A stretch of DNA of 45,230 bases from NCBI GenBank assembly GCA_002995645.1, contig PUHO01000010.1, positions 12,071 through 57,300 on the forward strand, in the 5' to 3' direction. Source of the DNA: SAR324 cluster bacterium. GTDB taxonomy: Bacteria > SAR324 > XYD2-FULL-50-16 > HCM1. A program made the position numbers and the translations under genes. Shown piece after piece: positions 9,999 through 18,634 of this stretch. A model generated the notes under the pieces. That model saw only the letters and a list, made by a program, of their open reading frames with translations. It was not told the origin of the DNA and ran no database searches. The stretch's first letter is position 1. The number at the start of each line of letters is the position of its first letter.

Positions 9999-10270
9999 TA
10001 TGAAATATAAAATTATTTTGCTTGTAATAAAGCTTGTCTCATAACTTCCAATGGCGGCGTTATTCCTGTCCAAATCTCAAAAGCAATAATCCCTTGATAT
10101 AACAACATTTCCATGCCGCTTTGCGTTTGCTTACCTAGTTTCTCAGCTAATTGCAAAAGTGGCGTTTTAATATGATAAATCACGCCTATTACATACGTTG
10201 CTTTTTCTATTTCCTCTTGCGTTGCCGATAAATTAGCATCATGCCAACCGACTGGCGTCATGTACTTCAC
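9999..10270 (-). pseudogene. Duplicated 3' fragment of aroE
   Basis: Partial tandem copy (offset 272 bp) of the last ~80 codons of aroE plus the bases after its stop. It runs in frame from TPVGWHDANLSATQ to ALLQAK-stop with few differences (VIGVIYHI instead of VIDVIYHV). Just before the junction a short internal piece of the aroE sequence is missing, so the fragment ends GCGTC-ATGTACTTCAC. It has no start of its own. It now forms the leader of the dCMP deaminase gene and separates it from intact aroE. Confidence 0.9.
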
Positions 10271-10284
10271 TATGAAATATAAAA

Positions 10285-11133
10285 TTATTTTGCTTGTAAT
10301 AAAGCTTGTCTCATAACTTCCAAAGGCGGCGTTATTCCCGTCCAAATCTCAAAAGCAATAATCCCTTGATATAACAACATTTCCATGCCGCTTTGCGTTT
10401 GCTTACCTAGTTTTTCAGCTAATTGCAAAAGTGGCGTTTTAACATGATAAATCACGTCTATTACATACGTTGCTTTTTCTATTTCCTCTTGCGTTGCCGA
10501 TAAATTAGCATCATGCCAACCGACTGGCGTCGTGTTAATTAAATAACTATATGCCGGTACTTCACTTGGATTTACAAGCACCTTTACATGCGGGTAATAT
10601 TGCTTCACTCGCTCTTGTATAGTCACTGCCTGCGCTTCGTCTATATTTTTTATAATCACACTAGCAAAGCCGGCTTCAGCTAAAGCAGGGATAATAGAAG
10701 AAGCCGCACCACCGGCACCAATCACAAGGGCGCTTTCTCCTTTTCTATTCCAACCTTCACTCTCTATCGCTTTGACGAAACCCGGTCCGTCTGTGCTTTC
10801 ACCAATCCACTTTTGCTCTTTATAGGCAACTGTATTCACTGAATTAGAAGCTTTTGCCATTGGCATTAACCTATCTAAAAAAGGAATGATTTGTTGCTTA
10901 AACGGCGCGGTTATGTTAAAACCTTGTACGCCAGCAAACGAAAAAGAAGAAAGCAATTTTGCAAAATCCGGTGCTTCTTGGTTTTCTATATGAAAAGGAA
11001 CGTATATACCTTGTATGTTTTCATGTGCAAACGCAGCATTATGCATATACGGCGATTTTGATTCGTCTACCGGATTACCGATAATGCCGTATAATTTACT
11101 TTTTCCACTAATATTACTTGCTAAATTAACCAT
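10285..11133 (-). CDS. aroE: Shikimate dehydrogenase
   Basis: NADPH-dependent reduction of 3-dehydroshikimate to shikimate in aromatic amino-acid and chorismate synthesis. Protein of 282 aa. Substrate-binding Ser25 and Ser27 lie in ESKSP, the catalytic Lys79 in FNITAPFKQ and Asp115 in STDGPG. The nucleotide-binding loop is VIGAGGAASS (about 138-147), followed by NTTPVGWHD and YQGIIAFEIWTG near the C-terminus. The gene lies 21 nt downstream of metK on the same strand and is probably co-transcribed with it. Its 3' end has been duplicated downstream. Confidence 0.95.
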   Translation of the reverse strand: MVNLASNISGKSKLYGIIGNPVDESKSPYMHNAAFAHENIQGIYVPFHIENQEAPDFAKLLSSFSFAGVQGFNITAPFKQQIIPFLDRLMPMAKASNSVNTVAYKEQKWIGESTDGPGFVKAIESEGWNRKGESALVIGAGGAASSIIPALAEAGFASVIIKNIDEAQAVTIQERVKQYYPHVKVLVNPSEVPAYSYLINTTPVGWHDANLSATQEEIEKATYVIDVIYHVKTPLLQLAEKLGKQTQSGMEMLLYQGIIAFEIWTGITPPLEVMRQALLQAK

Positions 11134-11154
11134 ATCGCCGTTAGATGAAACAAA

Positions 11155-12324
11155 TTAAGATAAATGTAATTCTTGTTTAAGATCCGCTACTTTATCTGTT
11201 TTTTCCCATGTAAATTCAGGCAATTCTCTTCCAAAATGCCCGTATGCTGCTGTTTTTGCAAAAATAGGACGTTTTAAGTCTAAACTTGCTACAATCCCTG
11301 CTGGCTTTAACTTAAATATCTTACGTATTGCCGCAACCGTATCAGTCTCTTCCACTTTACCGGTACCGAAGAAATCTACTTTAATAGAAACAGGTTCTGA
11401 AAAACCAATAGCATAAGCTAGTTGCACTTCACAAGCGCTTGCCGCTCCGCTAGCGACTATGTTTTTAGCAATATAACGCGCCATATACGCAGCAGATCGA
11501 TCCACTTTAGACGCATCTTTACCGGAAAAAGCACCGCCACCATGTCGCGAAGCACCGCCGTAGGTATCTACAATAATTTTTCTTCCTGTTAAACCGCAAT
11601 CCCCTGTTGGACCGCCTATAACAAAGCGACCTGTTGGGTTAATTAACCAGCGAATATCATCGTGCCATAATTCTTTTGGAATGACTTTCATAGCCACTTT
11701 ATTTTTCAAATCGTCAAATACTTGCTCTTCAGACACTTCTTCAGCATGTTGGAAACTTAGTACAACTGTATCTACTCTTATAGGGCGATCGTCTTCATAT
11801 ACAATAGAAACTTGCGCTTTACCGTCAGCACGCAAATAGGGTAATATATTTTCTTTACGTTGCCTTGACGCTTCTTGCACTAAACCATGTGCTAACGTAA
11901 TAGCTAACGGCATATACGTTTTTGTTTCGTTAACTGCATAGCCGTACATAAAACCTTGATCGCCGGCACCTTGTTCTTTATCTTTTCCTTCGCCAACAAT
12001 CACGCCTTGCGCAATATCAGGCGATTGTTCATGTAAATGAATCTCTATTTTACAAGTATTACCGTCAAAGCATTTTTCCGGCGAATCATAGCCAATACTA
12101 CAAATTGTCTCTCGTACAATACGTTCAATATTCAGTTTTGCTTTTGTTTTTATTTCTCCTGCTATAATGACTAAATCTTTTGTAATTAAACATTCACAAG
12201 CAGATCTAGAGTCAGGATCTTGTTGCAACATAGCATCAAGAATCGTATCCGATATTTGGTCGGCTATTTTATCCGGGTGCCCTTCGGCAACCGATTCAGA
12301 AGAAAATATATATTGTTTGCTCAT
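11155..12324 (-). CDS. metK: S-adenosylmethionine synthetase
   Basis: Makes S-adenosylmethionine from methionine and ATP in the cytosol. Protein of 389 aa, typical length. Motifs seen: GHPDK near residue 15, GAGDQGFMYGYA, the phosphate-binding segment GGGAFSGKDASKVDRSAAYM, and the methionine-binding C-terminal part. Start ATG (MSKQYIFSSESVAEGHPDK) fits the family. It heads the aroE operon and has a plausible promoter in the intergenic region. I saw no recognisable SAM riboswitch in its short leader. Confidence 0.97.
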   Translation of the reverse strand: MSKQYIFSSESVAEGHPDKIADQISDTILDAMLQQDPDSRSACECLITKDLVIIAGEIKTKAKLNIERIVRETICSIGYDSPEKCFDGNTCKIEIHLHEQSPDIAQGVIVGEGKDKEQGAGDQGFMYGYAVNETKTYMPLAITLAHGLVQEASRQRKENILPYLRADGKAQVSIVYEDDRPIRVDTVVLSFQHAEEVSEEQVFDDLKNKVAMKVIPKELWHDDIRWLINPTGRFVIGGPTGDCGLTGRKIIVDTYGGASRHGGGAFSGKDASKVDRSAAYMARYIAKNIVASGAASACEVQLAYAIGFSEPVSIKVDFFGTGKVEETDTVAAIRKIFKLKPAGIVASLDLKRPIFAKTAAYGHFGRELPEFTWEKTDKVADLKQELHLS

Positions 12325-12382
12325 TAGATAAATAGAATAAAAAAGTTAAAGCATATTTATATAACCTATCTTTAAAAGTAAG

Positions 12383-12411
12383 CTTATAAAGTAAAGTAAT
12401 ATTATAGTAAA
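12383..12411 (-). promoter_or_regulatory. Probable sigma-70 promoter of metK
   Basis: On the minus strand TTTACT (12411-12406) and TATAAG (12388-12383) are separated by 17 bp. Transcription would start near 12376 and give a leader of about 50 nt before the metK ATG. Pattern match only; the region is AT-rich, so chance matches are possible. Confidence 0.4.
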
Positions 12412-12484
12412 CATAATGACAAATATTATCAAGCCCCTATTTATTCAATCTATATTTTTCAAAATCTACGGACTAAATCGCCTC

Positions 12485-12514
12485 TTGACTTGCTAAGCAT
12501 AAAAAAATTAAAAT
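12485..12514 (+). promoter_or_regulatory. Probable sigma-70 promoter of the sprT-like/tsaD operon
   Basis: TTGACT (12485-12490) and TAAAAT (12509-12514) with an 18-bp spacer, about 50 bases before the first ATG at 12564. It faces away from the metK promoter, making this 239-bp gap a divergent control region. Confidence 0.5.
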
Positions 12515-12563
12515 AACACGTTTATTAAATACATAATTATTTGTAACTTATTTTGCCTTTACT

Positions 12564-13154
12564 ATGGTCGCACCCAATCTATCGTTATCATCTTACGCTT
12601 TTCACCTTCGAAAAAGTATATTATCTGAAAACAATACGCATTGGCATGCTTCTTTTCTTGATTTTTATACTCGTGCCATAGATCCTTTAAAAAGAAAAAG
12701 ATTACAATATAAAGACAAGTTTGCTATACAGTTTCTCCAAGCTTTAGCTTTATCGCTTTGTAATAATCCTAATCAAAATTACTACGCAACAACACAAGGG
12801 CAAGGTATTTTTCAAAACTTGCAAGAAATCATGTATACGATTGCGGCTATTTGGTTTCCTGAGTTAAAACAATTTCCTTCTATTACTTGGTCAAAACACT
12901 TTAGCACAACAAAACTGGGACACTATAACGTTAAAAAAAATCAAATCGTTATCTCTTTACTTTTTGATTCACCAAGTATACCTGCTGACATTTTGTATTT
13001 TTTAGTTTATCATGAATTACTACATAGTGTTATTGGCGTTATACGAAGCCAAGGGAAACAATATGCGCATACAAAAATATTTCGTCAAGAAGAACGGCGT
13101 TTCCCTTATTTTCAAACAATGAATAAACGTATCCAAAACTATATTATTTCATAA
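12564..13154 (+). CDS. SprT-like zinc metalloprotease-family protein
   Basis: Protein of 196 aa with the zinc-protease motif HELLH (His150, Glu151, His154) in YHELLHSVIG, and a further conserved-looking His (HTKIFRQEE) 20-25 residues later that could be the third ligand. The arrangement fits the SprT/Spartan-like fold, but the overall match is weak and the substrate unknown. First gene of a plus-strand run with tsaD only 8 nt downstream. No clear ribosome-binding site. Confidence 0.7.
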   Translation: MVAPNLSLSSYAFHLRKSILSENNTHWHASFLDFYTRAIDPLKRKRLQYKDKFAIQFLQALALSLCNNPNQNYYATTQGQGIFQNLQEIMYTIAAIWFPELKQFPSITWSKHFSTTKLGHYNVKKNQIVISLLFDSPSIPADILYFLVYHELLHSVIGVIRSQGKQYAHTKIFRQEERRFPYFQTMNKRIQNYIIS

Positions 13155-13162
13155 AATATAAC

Positions 13163-14245
13163 ATGTTCCTTGCTTTTGAAACTTCCTGCGATGATTCGGC
13201 AGTTGCTTTACTTTCCCAAGACGGGCAAGTTTTAAGTCACAAACTAGCAACACAAATCAAACAACATGCAAAATACGGCGGTGTTGTCCCTGAAATAGCA
13301 TCACGACGCCATTTAACTAACTTGCCCTTAATTCTTAACGTTATTCAAGAAGAATATCCTTTTTCTTTAGACGAGTTAACTGCCGTTGTGGCGACGAATG
13401 CGCCCGGACTAGTGGGGTCTTTACTGATTGGTCTTAGCTATGCAAAGACAATCGCATGGTTAACTAAAAAACCGCTTCTTGTTGTAGATCACCTTGAAGG
13501 GCATCTATTAGCGCCTTTTTTATCACATACAGACCTTTGCTTCCCTTATCTTGCTTTAATTGCCTCAGGTGGACATACGCACCTTATTTTAGCAAACGAT
13601 CTAGGTGACTATCGCTTATTAGGAAGAACACTAGACGACGCACTTGGCGAAGCTTTTGACAAAGTTGCTAAAATGCTAGGTCTAGAATATCCGGGCGGTC
13701 CTATTATTGAAAAACTAGCCGATTTAAACACAGAGCCCTTATTGCCTTTACCTATGCCTTTACAAAAAGAAAAAACTCTTAACTTTAGTTTTTCCGGCTT
13801 AAAAACAGCAATTAGAAAAATAATTGTAGAACGCGATTTATATAATGAAAAAAATAAGCTCCTGTCTTTATCTCAATTTCTTGCGCAAGCCGATTTAGAA
13901 ACAAAAAGAAAAACTTGCCAAATTGCCGCAAGTTTCCAAGACCTAGCTTGTCGCATTGTAGAACAACGCTTTACGCAAGCTTGCAAGCAAACTAACGTCC
14001 GTCAAATAGCATTAACCGGCGGGGTGGCTTGTAATAAAAAATTACGTGAAACGCTACAAAATTTTGCAAATAAAAAAAACTTAAAATTCTTTGCCCCGCA
14101 ACCGTCTTATTGCACTGATAACGCGGCTATGATAGGATTTAGCGCTTATATGAACTATAAACGTAATATCATTATGCCAGTAAATCCATTAACTGCCAAC
14201 GTAAGCTCTAAAAGTAAAATCAGCAGTTTACCTATTTCTATATAA
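13163..14245 (+). CDS. tsaD: tRNA N6-adenosine threonylcarbamoyltransferase TsaD
   Basis: Transfers the threonylcarbamoyl group to A37 of ANN-decoding tRNAs (t6A), working with TsaB and TsaE. Protein of 360 aa. The N-terminus FLAFETSCDDSAVAL, metal ligands His110 and His114 in HLEGH, and GGHTHLI are typical. The ligand region near the C-terminus (SYCTDNAAMIG) is also intact. It is followed after 4 nt by the SPOR-like gene. A tRNA-Thr gene, a t6A substrate class, lies just downstream of that gene, which is probably coincidence. Confidence 0.96.
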   Translation: MFLAFETSCDDSAVALLSQDGQVLSHKLATQIKQHAKYGGVVPEIASRRHLTNLPLILNVIQEEYPFSLDELTAVVATNAPGLVGSLLIGLSYAKTIAWLTKKPLLVVDHLEGHLLAPFLSHTDLCFPYLALIASGGHTHLILANDLGDYRLLGRTLDDALGEAFDKVAKMLGLEYPGGPIIEKLADLNTEPLLPLPMPLQKEKTLNFSFSGLKTAIRKIIVERDLYNEKNKLLSLSQFLAQADLETKRKTCQIAASFQDLACRIVEQRFTQACKQTNVRQIALTGGVACNKKLRETLQNFANKKNLKFFAPQPSYCTDNAAMIGFSAYMNYKRNIIMPVNPLTANVSSKSKISSLPISI

Positions 14246-14249
14246 GGTT

Positions 14250-15842
14250 ATGAAATCACATAAATCAATTAAATCCACACTAGTATACGGCATTATCTGG
14301 GGGATTCCTGCTATTATATTTTGTACGCTTGTTATTTTACTTCATAACAATTTACAAGCACCTAAGCAGCATAAAGAACAACAGCAAACAACTGATTCAA
14401 AACAAGACGTAAGCCTATCGCAACAGGAACAATGGGATCGCGTTAGCCCTGCTAGCTTGCCGCCAAAAGAAATAAATTCATTTATCCAACAAAAAAATAA
14501 AAAATGGATTATTCAAACTCATAGCTTTCCTTTAAACGATCCGGAAACGGCTAAAGTAATGGTTTTACTACATAAAAGAACAATACATTTACCTATTTTT
14601 ACGAATACAACGCCGCTTTGTTCTCTTGCAACACCTGATGAATTTTCTTTACATTATAAGATTGTTACACATAACTTAAATCAACTTTCTTTTAGCAAAG
14701 TAAACGAAGCTTCTGTCGCTTTACAAATTCAATCCTATCCTACTAGCAAAATCCAAGAAGCCTATAAACAACTTAACAGGTTAACAGAAAAAGGATATTG
14801 CGCCTATTTAACGCACAGTAAACAACCGTTAATTAAAGGGAAAAATACAAAACCGACAAATTATATTTTTCTTCGTGTTGGCTTTTTTATTTCTAGAGTA
14901 GACGCGTTTGCTACGCAAGAAAAACTATTGCAAGATTTTCCGGAAATACAAGCAAAGAATAAAAAACTATGGCTAGTCTATACGAATACAGAAGAAAAAA
15001 ACCTTGAATTAGTTAATTTTCAAAATGAACGAAGTTTGCCTGTGTATGCTTATTCAAAAAAAACAACTAACTTTAATAGCTTTTTGCCTTACCTTGCTAA
15101 TATTAACGATCCGGCGATTTTTGCATTTATTACCCAAGAAAAAAGCAACAAGGGCTATTATTATAGACTCTATATAGGGCAATTTACTTCTGCCTATATA
15201 GCAAGAGTAGCTATTCGAAAATTAAATAAATCAATAAGGCACCCTCTTTCTTTCTCTACTGCTCATTATAATCATTCTATTACGACCCTAGAAAGAATAA
15301 AACAAGAGGCAATAGAAAAGCAAAGGCAAGAGGAAGAAGCACAAAAACAGGCAGAGCAAGAAAAGCAAGAACAAGAGCAAGAGCAAGAGCAACCGACTTC
15401 ACAAGAAAAGCAAGAAGCAACGCAACCGAATCAATCGCAACCGACTTCGCAAGAAACACAAGAAGTAACGCAACCGAATCAACCGCAACCGACTTCGCAA
15501 GAAAAGCAAGAAGCAACGCAACCGAATCAACCGCAACCGACTTCACAAGAAACACAAGAAGTAACGCAACCGAATCAACAGCAACCAACTTCGCAAGAAA
15601 CACAAGAAGCAACGCAACCGAATCAACCGCAACCAACTTCGCAAGAAAAGCAAGAAGCAACGCAACCGAATCAACCGCAACCGACTTCGCAAGAAAAACA
15701 AGAAGCACAGCAACCGAATCAACCGCAACCGACTTCACAAGAAAAGCAAGAAGTAACGCAACCGAATCAACCGCAACCGACTTCACAAGAAACACAAGAA
15801 GCAACGCAGCCGGAACAAACGCAACCTACAGAAAAAAAATAA
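14250..15842 (+). CDS. Membrane-anchored SPOR-like protein with PTSQE repeat tail
   Basis: Protein of 530 aa, not assigned to a named family. Order of parts: short cytoplasmic N-terminus, one membrane helix (about 12-31), a long extracytoplasmic region, then a low-complexity tail. Two segments, FLRVGFFISRVDAFATQEKL and YRLYIGQFTSAYIARVAIRK, resemble SPOR repeats (peptidoglycan-binding; pattern hydrophobic-x-GxF then Ala/Leu spaced in a helix). After an E/Q-rich helix (about 345-380) come nine 16-residue repeats of the type QPTSQEKQEATQPNQP. Directly downstream of tsaD (4 nt). An envelope or division-site role is inference from the SPOR resemblance. Confidence 0.7.
   Translation: MKSHKSIKSTLVYGIIWGIPAIIFCTLVILLHNNLQAPKQHKEQQQTTDSKQDVSLSQQEQWDRVSPASLPPKEINSFIQQKNKKWIIQTHSFPLNDPETAKVMVLLHKRTIHLPIFTNTTPLCSLATPDEFSLHYKIVTHNLNQLSFSKVNEASVALQIQSYPTSKIQEAYKQLNRLTEKGYCAYLTHSKQPLIKGKNTKPTNYIFLRVGFFISRVDAFATQEKLLQDFPEIQAKNKKLWLVYTNTEEKNLELVNFQNERSLPVYAYSKKTTNFNSFLPYLANINDPAIFAFITQEKSNKGYYYRLYIGQFTSAYIARVAIRKLNKSIRHPLSFSTAHYNHSITTLERIKQEAIEKQRQEEEAQKQAEQEKQEQEQEQEQPTSQEKQEATQPNQSQPTSQETQEVTQPNQPQPTSQEKQEATQPNQPQPTSQETQEVTQPNQQQPTSQETQEATQPNQPQPTSQEKQEATQPNQPQPTSQEKQEAQQPNQPQPTSQEKQEVTQPNQPQPTSQETQEATQPEQTQPTEKK
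15390..15821 (+). repeat. Nine tandem 48-bp coding repeats (16 residues each)
   Basis: Perfect 48-bp period, in frame inside the SPOR-like gene, encoding QPTSQE(K/T)QE(A/V)TQPNQP variants. K/T and A/V alternate between units in a mixed pattern, suggesting repeated unequal exchange. The period keeps the frame, so copy number can change without breaking the protein. The tail ends QPTEKK-stop. Confidence 0.97.
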
Positions 15843-15861
15843 AAAAAATGCATATTAACTA

Positions 15862-15889
15862 TAGACAATAATAGTTTATACATTATACT
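15862..15889 (+). promoter_or_regulatory. Probable sigma-70 promoter of tRNA-Thr (and nadE)
   Basis: TAGACA (15862-15867) and TATACT (15884-15889), 16-bp spacer, 11 bases before the mature tRNA 5' end. No gap large enough for a second promoter lies between the tRNA and nadE, so it probably serves both. Confidence 0.6.
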
Positions 15890-15900
15890 TTTAATATAAA

Positions 15901-15973
15901 GCCGATATAGCTCATCTGGTAGAGCAACACTTTCGTAAAGTGTAGGTGGCCGGTTCGACTCCGGCTATCGGCT
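15901..15973 (+). tRNA. tRNA-Thr (anticodon CGT)
   Basis: Acceptor GCCGATA pairs with TATCGGC (15966-15972). The anticodon stem ACACT/AGTGT encloses loop TTCGTAA, giving anticodon CGT (reads ACG, Thr). The T-arm contains GGTTCGACTCC. The 3' CCA is not encoded (TCA follows), unlike the two tRNAs at 27464-27627, so a CCA-adding enzyme is needed. Confidence 0.97.
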
Positions 15974-15993
15974 CAAATCAACATAATGCAAAA

Positions 15994-17607
15994 ATGCGTA
16001 TTGTCCTTTTACAATTAAATTATCTTGTTGGTAATATACTGCCTAATTTTGAGTTAATAAAACGGCATATCTTGCAACATCAAGACGCTGATTTAATTAT
16101 TACCTCCGAACTAGCCGCAACAGGCTACCCTTTACAAGATAAATTATTACATACTAGCTTTACGCTAGCTTTAACAGACGGACTGCTTAACTTCGCTAAA
16201 GAAATAAAAGACCTCCCGCCCGTACTCTTAGGCACGCCTTTTCCTTTAGCAAATCAAAAAGAAAATTACGGCAATGCCTGTCTTTTTCTTCATCATGGCA
16301 AAATTGAAAAAGTACTATATAAAACGCTTTTACCAAACTATAACGTATTTAACGAAGCAAGGTATTTCCACGTACCAACGCAAGACGCGCCAATTATTAA
16401 CCTACAAGGTAAACGTATAGGCGTAACTATATGCGAAGATATTTGGTATACCTATAACCCTACTTTATATCACACCGATCCACTAGCTAAGTTAACAAAT
16501 CAAAACCTTGATTTACTTGTCAATATAGCGGCATCGCCGTTTCATTACCAACACCATGAAACGCGAATCAAACAAATCAAAGAAGCAAGCGAACGCTTAC
16601 AATGTCCCGTTGCCTATGTGAATCAAGTAGCAGGGAATACAGAATTGCTTTTTGACGGACGATCTTTAGTATACGATACAAAAGGTACTATTCACGAAGC
16701 CGCTTGTTTTGCTGAAGATGCGCTTGCATTTGACTTAGCAAAACCAATCAAACAAAAGCAACCTAACTACACACAAAATGAATTATATTGGAAGGCGTTA
16801 GTTTTTGGAACGCAAGACTATTTAAGAAAAAACGGCTTTACTAAAGCAGTGCTAGGGCTTTCCGGCGGAATCGACTCGGCTCTTTGCGCGGCAATTGTAA
16901 CGCACGCTTTAGGAGCGAACAACGTGCAAGCCCTTTTGCTTCCGTCTGTCTATTCATCGCAATCTAGTATAGACGATGCTTTAGCGCTTGCTAAAATATT
17001 ACAAATCAAAACGCAAACCATTCCTATTAACGCTATTTTTACGTCTTTTCAATCTTCTTTAGCTATGCAAAAAAGCTTGACTGAAGAAAACTTGCAAGCA
17101 CGTATTCGCGGTACTTTATTAATGTCCTTTGCAGCAGAAACAAATAGTTTACTCGTAACGACAAGTAATAAATCAGAGCTTGCAATTGGCTATTCTACGT
17201 TATACGGCGATTCATGCGGGGCTTTGTCTTTAATTGGCGATATATGGAAAACGGAGGTTTTTAGTCTAGTTCAATGGTTAAAAGACGAAAATATTGTAGC
17301 AATCCCTGAAAATATCCAAACCAAACCGCCGTCAGCCGAATTGCGACCAGATCAAAAAGATACGGATTCCCTTCCGCCTTATGCTGTGTTAGATCCGATT
17401 TTATATGCTTTAATTGAAGAAAAGGCAACTGTACGTTCTTTGATTCAACAAGGATATGATGCGGATATAGTCAAAGAAATAGTACGTAAAATAGAAATTG
17501 CTGAATTCAAACGTTTTCAAGCCGCACCCATTTTGCGAGTAGCTAAACAAGCACTTGGCACAAGCTGGCAAATGCCTTTAGCGTCGGCAAGTACTTGGCA
17601 TATATAA
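15994..17607 (+). CDS. nadE: Glutamine-dependent NAD+ synthetase
   Basis: Last step of NAD synthesis: amidates nicotinic acid adenine dinucleotide using ammonia from glutamine. Protein of 537 aa from the ATG at 15994. The N-terminal nitrilase-type glutaminase has the triad Glu39 (SELAATGYP), Lys110 (KTLLPNYNVFNEARYF) and Cys147 (GVTICEDIW). The C-terminal synthetase has the ATP-binding loop SGGIDS (290-295). An upstream in-frame start at 15946 would lie inside the tRNA gene and is rejected. Starting 20 nt after tRNA-Thr, it is probably made on the same primary transcript. Its last codons (TWHI-stop) are repeated in the array downstream. Confidence 0.95.
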   Translation: MRIVLLQLNYLVGNILPNFELIKRHILQHQDADLIITSELAATGYPLQDKLLHTSFTLALTDGLLNFAKEIKDLPPVLLGTPFPLANQKENYGNACLFLHHGKIEKVLYKTLLPNYNVFNEARYFHVPTQDAPIINLQGKRIGVTICEDIWYTYNPTLYHTDPLAKLTNQNLDLLVNIAASPFHYQHHETRIKQIKEASERLQCPVAYVNQVAGNTELLFDGRSLVYDTKGTIHEAACFAEDALAFDLAKPIKQKQPNYTQNELYWKALVFGTQDYLRKNGFTKAVLGLSGGIDSALCAAIVTHALGANNVQALLLPSVYSSQSSIDDALALAKILQIKTQTIPINAIFTSFQSSLAMQKSLTEENLQARIRGTLLMSFAAETNSLLVTTSNKSELAIGYSTLYGDSCGALSLIGDIWKTEVFSLVQWLKDENIVAIPENIQTKPPSAELRPDQKDTDSLPPYAVLDPILYALIEEKATVRSLIQQGYDADIVKEIVRKIEIAEFKRFQAAPILRVAKQALGTSWQMPLASASTWHI

Positions 17608-17941
17608 GCAAACTTAATCTTTTGTTTTATTATATTGGCAAATATGGGGAGTAGCAAGCCCGCTAGTATAACACTTGGCACATATAAGCAAACTTTTTTA
17701 CTATAGTCTCTATATTATGGCAACCGTGGAACGTACCTAACCCGCTAATTATAGCACTTAGCAATATTAACAAACTTAACTATTTGTTTTTACTATATTA
17801 TAGCAAAAATGGGGAATCCCTAGCCCGCTAGTATAACACTTGGCACATATAAGCAAACTTTTTTACTATAGTCTCTATATTATGGCAACCGTGGAGCGTA
17901 CCTAACCCGCTAATTATAGCACTTAGCATATATAAGCAAAC
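17608..17941. repeat. Tandem array from the nadE and glnQ-like gene tails
   Basis: 334 bp between convergent genes. Copies of the nadE end (ACTTGGCAYATATAAGCAAA and variants) alternate with decayed copies of the ABC ATPase end (reverse strand, ...YIVKTKN-stop). A higher-order unit of about 165 bp is repeated (17661 onward and 17826 onward are nearly identical). Each well-preserved unit keeps the original layout: nadE stop, six bases, ATPase stop. CCCGCTA(G/A)TATA motifs also recur. No independent gene. Confidence 0.85.
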
Positions 17942-18634
17942 TTAATTTTTTGTTTTTACTATATGCTCTATAAATTCGCGCGCTTCTTTTGTTTGCGGAT
18001 TAGTAAAAAACGTCGTCGTAGAGGCACTTTCCACTATACGACCGTTAGCCAACAAAACAACGCGATTTGCCGCCTTTTTCAATAAATCCATATCATGCGA
18101 AGAAAAAAGTATGGTTACCTTTTTTTCTTTTGAAAGCGTCATAAACAAGTTTGCCATTTGCGTTGTCAAAGACGGATCTAAAGCGGACGTTGGTTCATCT
18201 AGCAATAAAATTCTTGGAGACGGCGCTAATGCTCTTGCAATAGCCACTCTTTGCTTTTGACCACCAGATAAAGAAGCAGGATACGTATTGGCATGCGCTT
18301 CTATTTGCAATAACGCTAGCAATTGTTTTGCTTTTTCTTCAACAGCTTCTTTTTTTTCTTTCAATACTTTACAAGGCATATACATTATATTCTCTAATAC
18401 GCTCATATGAGGGAATAAATTGAAATGCTGAAAAATTAGACCTGTTGACTCAGAAAGAATAAAACTACCGGACGTCACTCTTTCTATGCCGTGTAAACAT
18501 TTAAGCAACGTTGTTTTCCCTCCACCGGAAGAACCAACTAAAGCTACGATTTCCCCTTCGTCTATTTCTAGATCTATGTTATCTAGGATAAGATTATCAC
18601 CAAATTTCTTACAGAGTTGCTTAATACTAATCAT
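17942..18634 (-). CDS. Polar amino-acid ABC transporter ATPase (GlnQ/HisP type)
   Basis: Energises uptake through the permease encoded just upstream. 230 aa from the ATG at 18634 (MISIKQLCKKFG); the frame is open to 18667, but that would overlap the permease gene much more. Walker A GSSGGGKTT, signature LSGGQKQR and Walker B LLLDEPTSALD are intact, as is the H-loop SSHDM. The start overlaps the permease stop by 8 nt, pointing to translational coupling. Its tail takes part in the array that follows. Confidence 0.92.
   Translation of the reverse strand: MISIKQLCKKFGDNLILDNIDLEIDEGEIVALVGSSGGGKTTLLKCLHGIERVTSGSFILSESTGLIFQHFNLFPHMSVLENIMYMPCKVLKEKKEAVEEKAKQLLALLQIEAHANTYPASLSGGQKQRVAIARALAPSPRILLLDEPTSALDPSLTTQMANLFMTLSKEKKVTILFSSHDMDLLKKAANRVVLLANGRIVESASTTTFFTNPQTKEAREFIEHIVKTKN

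Noticed and set aside
12325..12563. SAM riboswitch before metK
   Set aside because: The probable leader is only about 50 nt and shows no recognisable SAM-box stems.
15280..15804. Long hydrophobic frame on the minus strand
   Set aside because: It is the antisense reading of the 48-bp PTSQE repeat; repetition keeps the opposite strand open.
15946..15993. Upstream start for nadE
   Set aside because: It lies within the tRNA-Thr gene; the family N-terminus fits the ATG at 15994.
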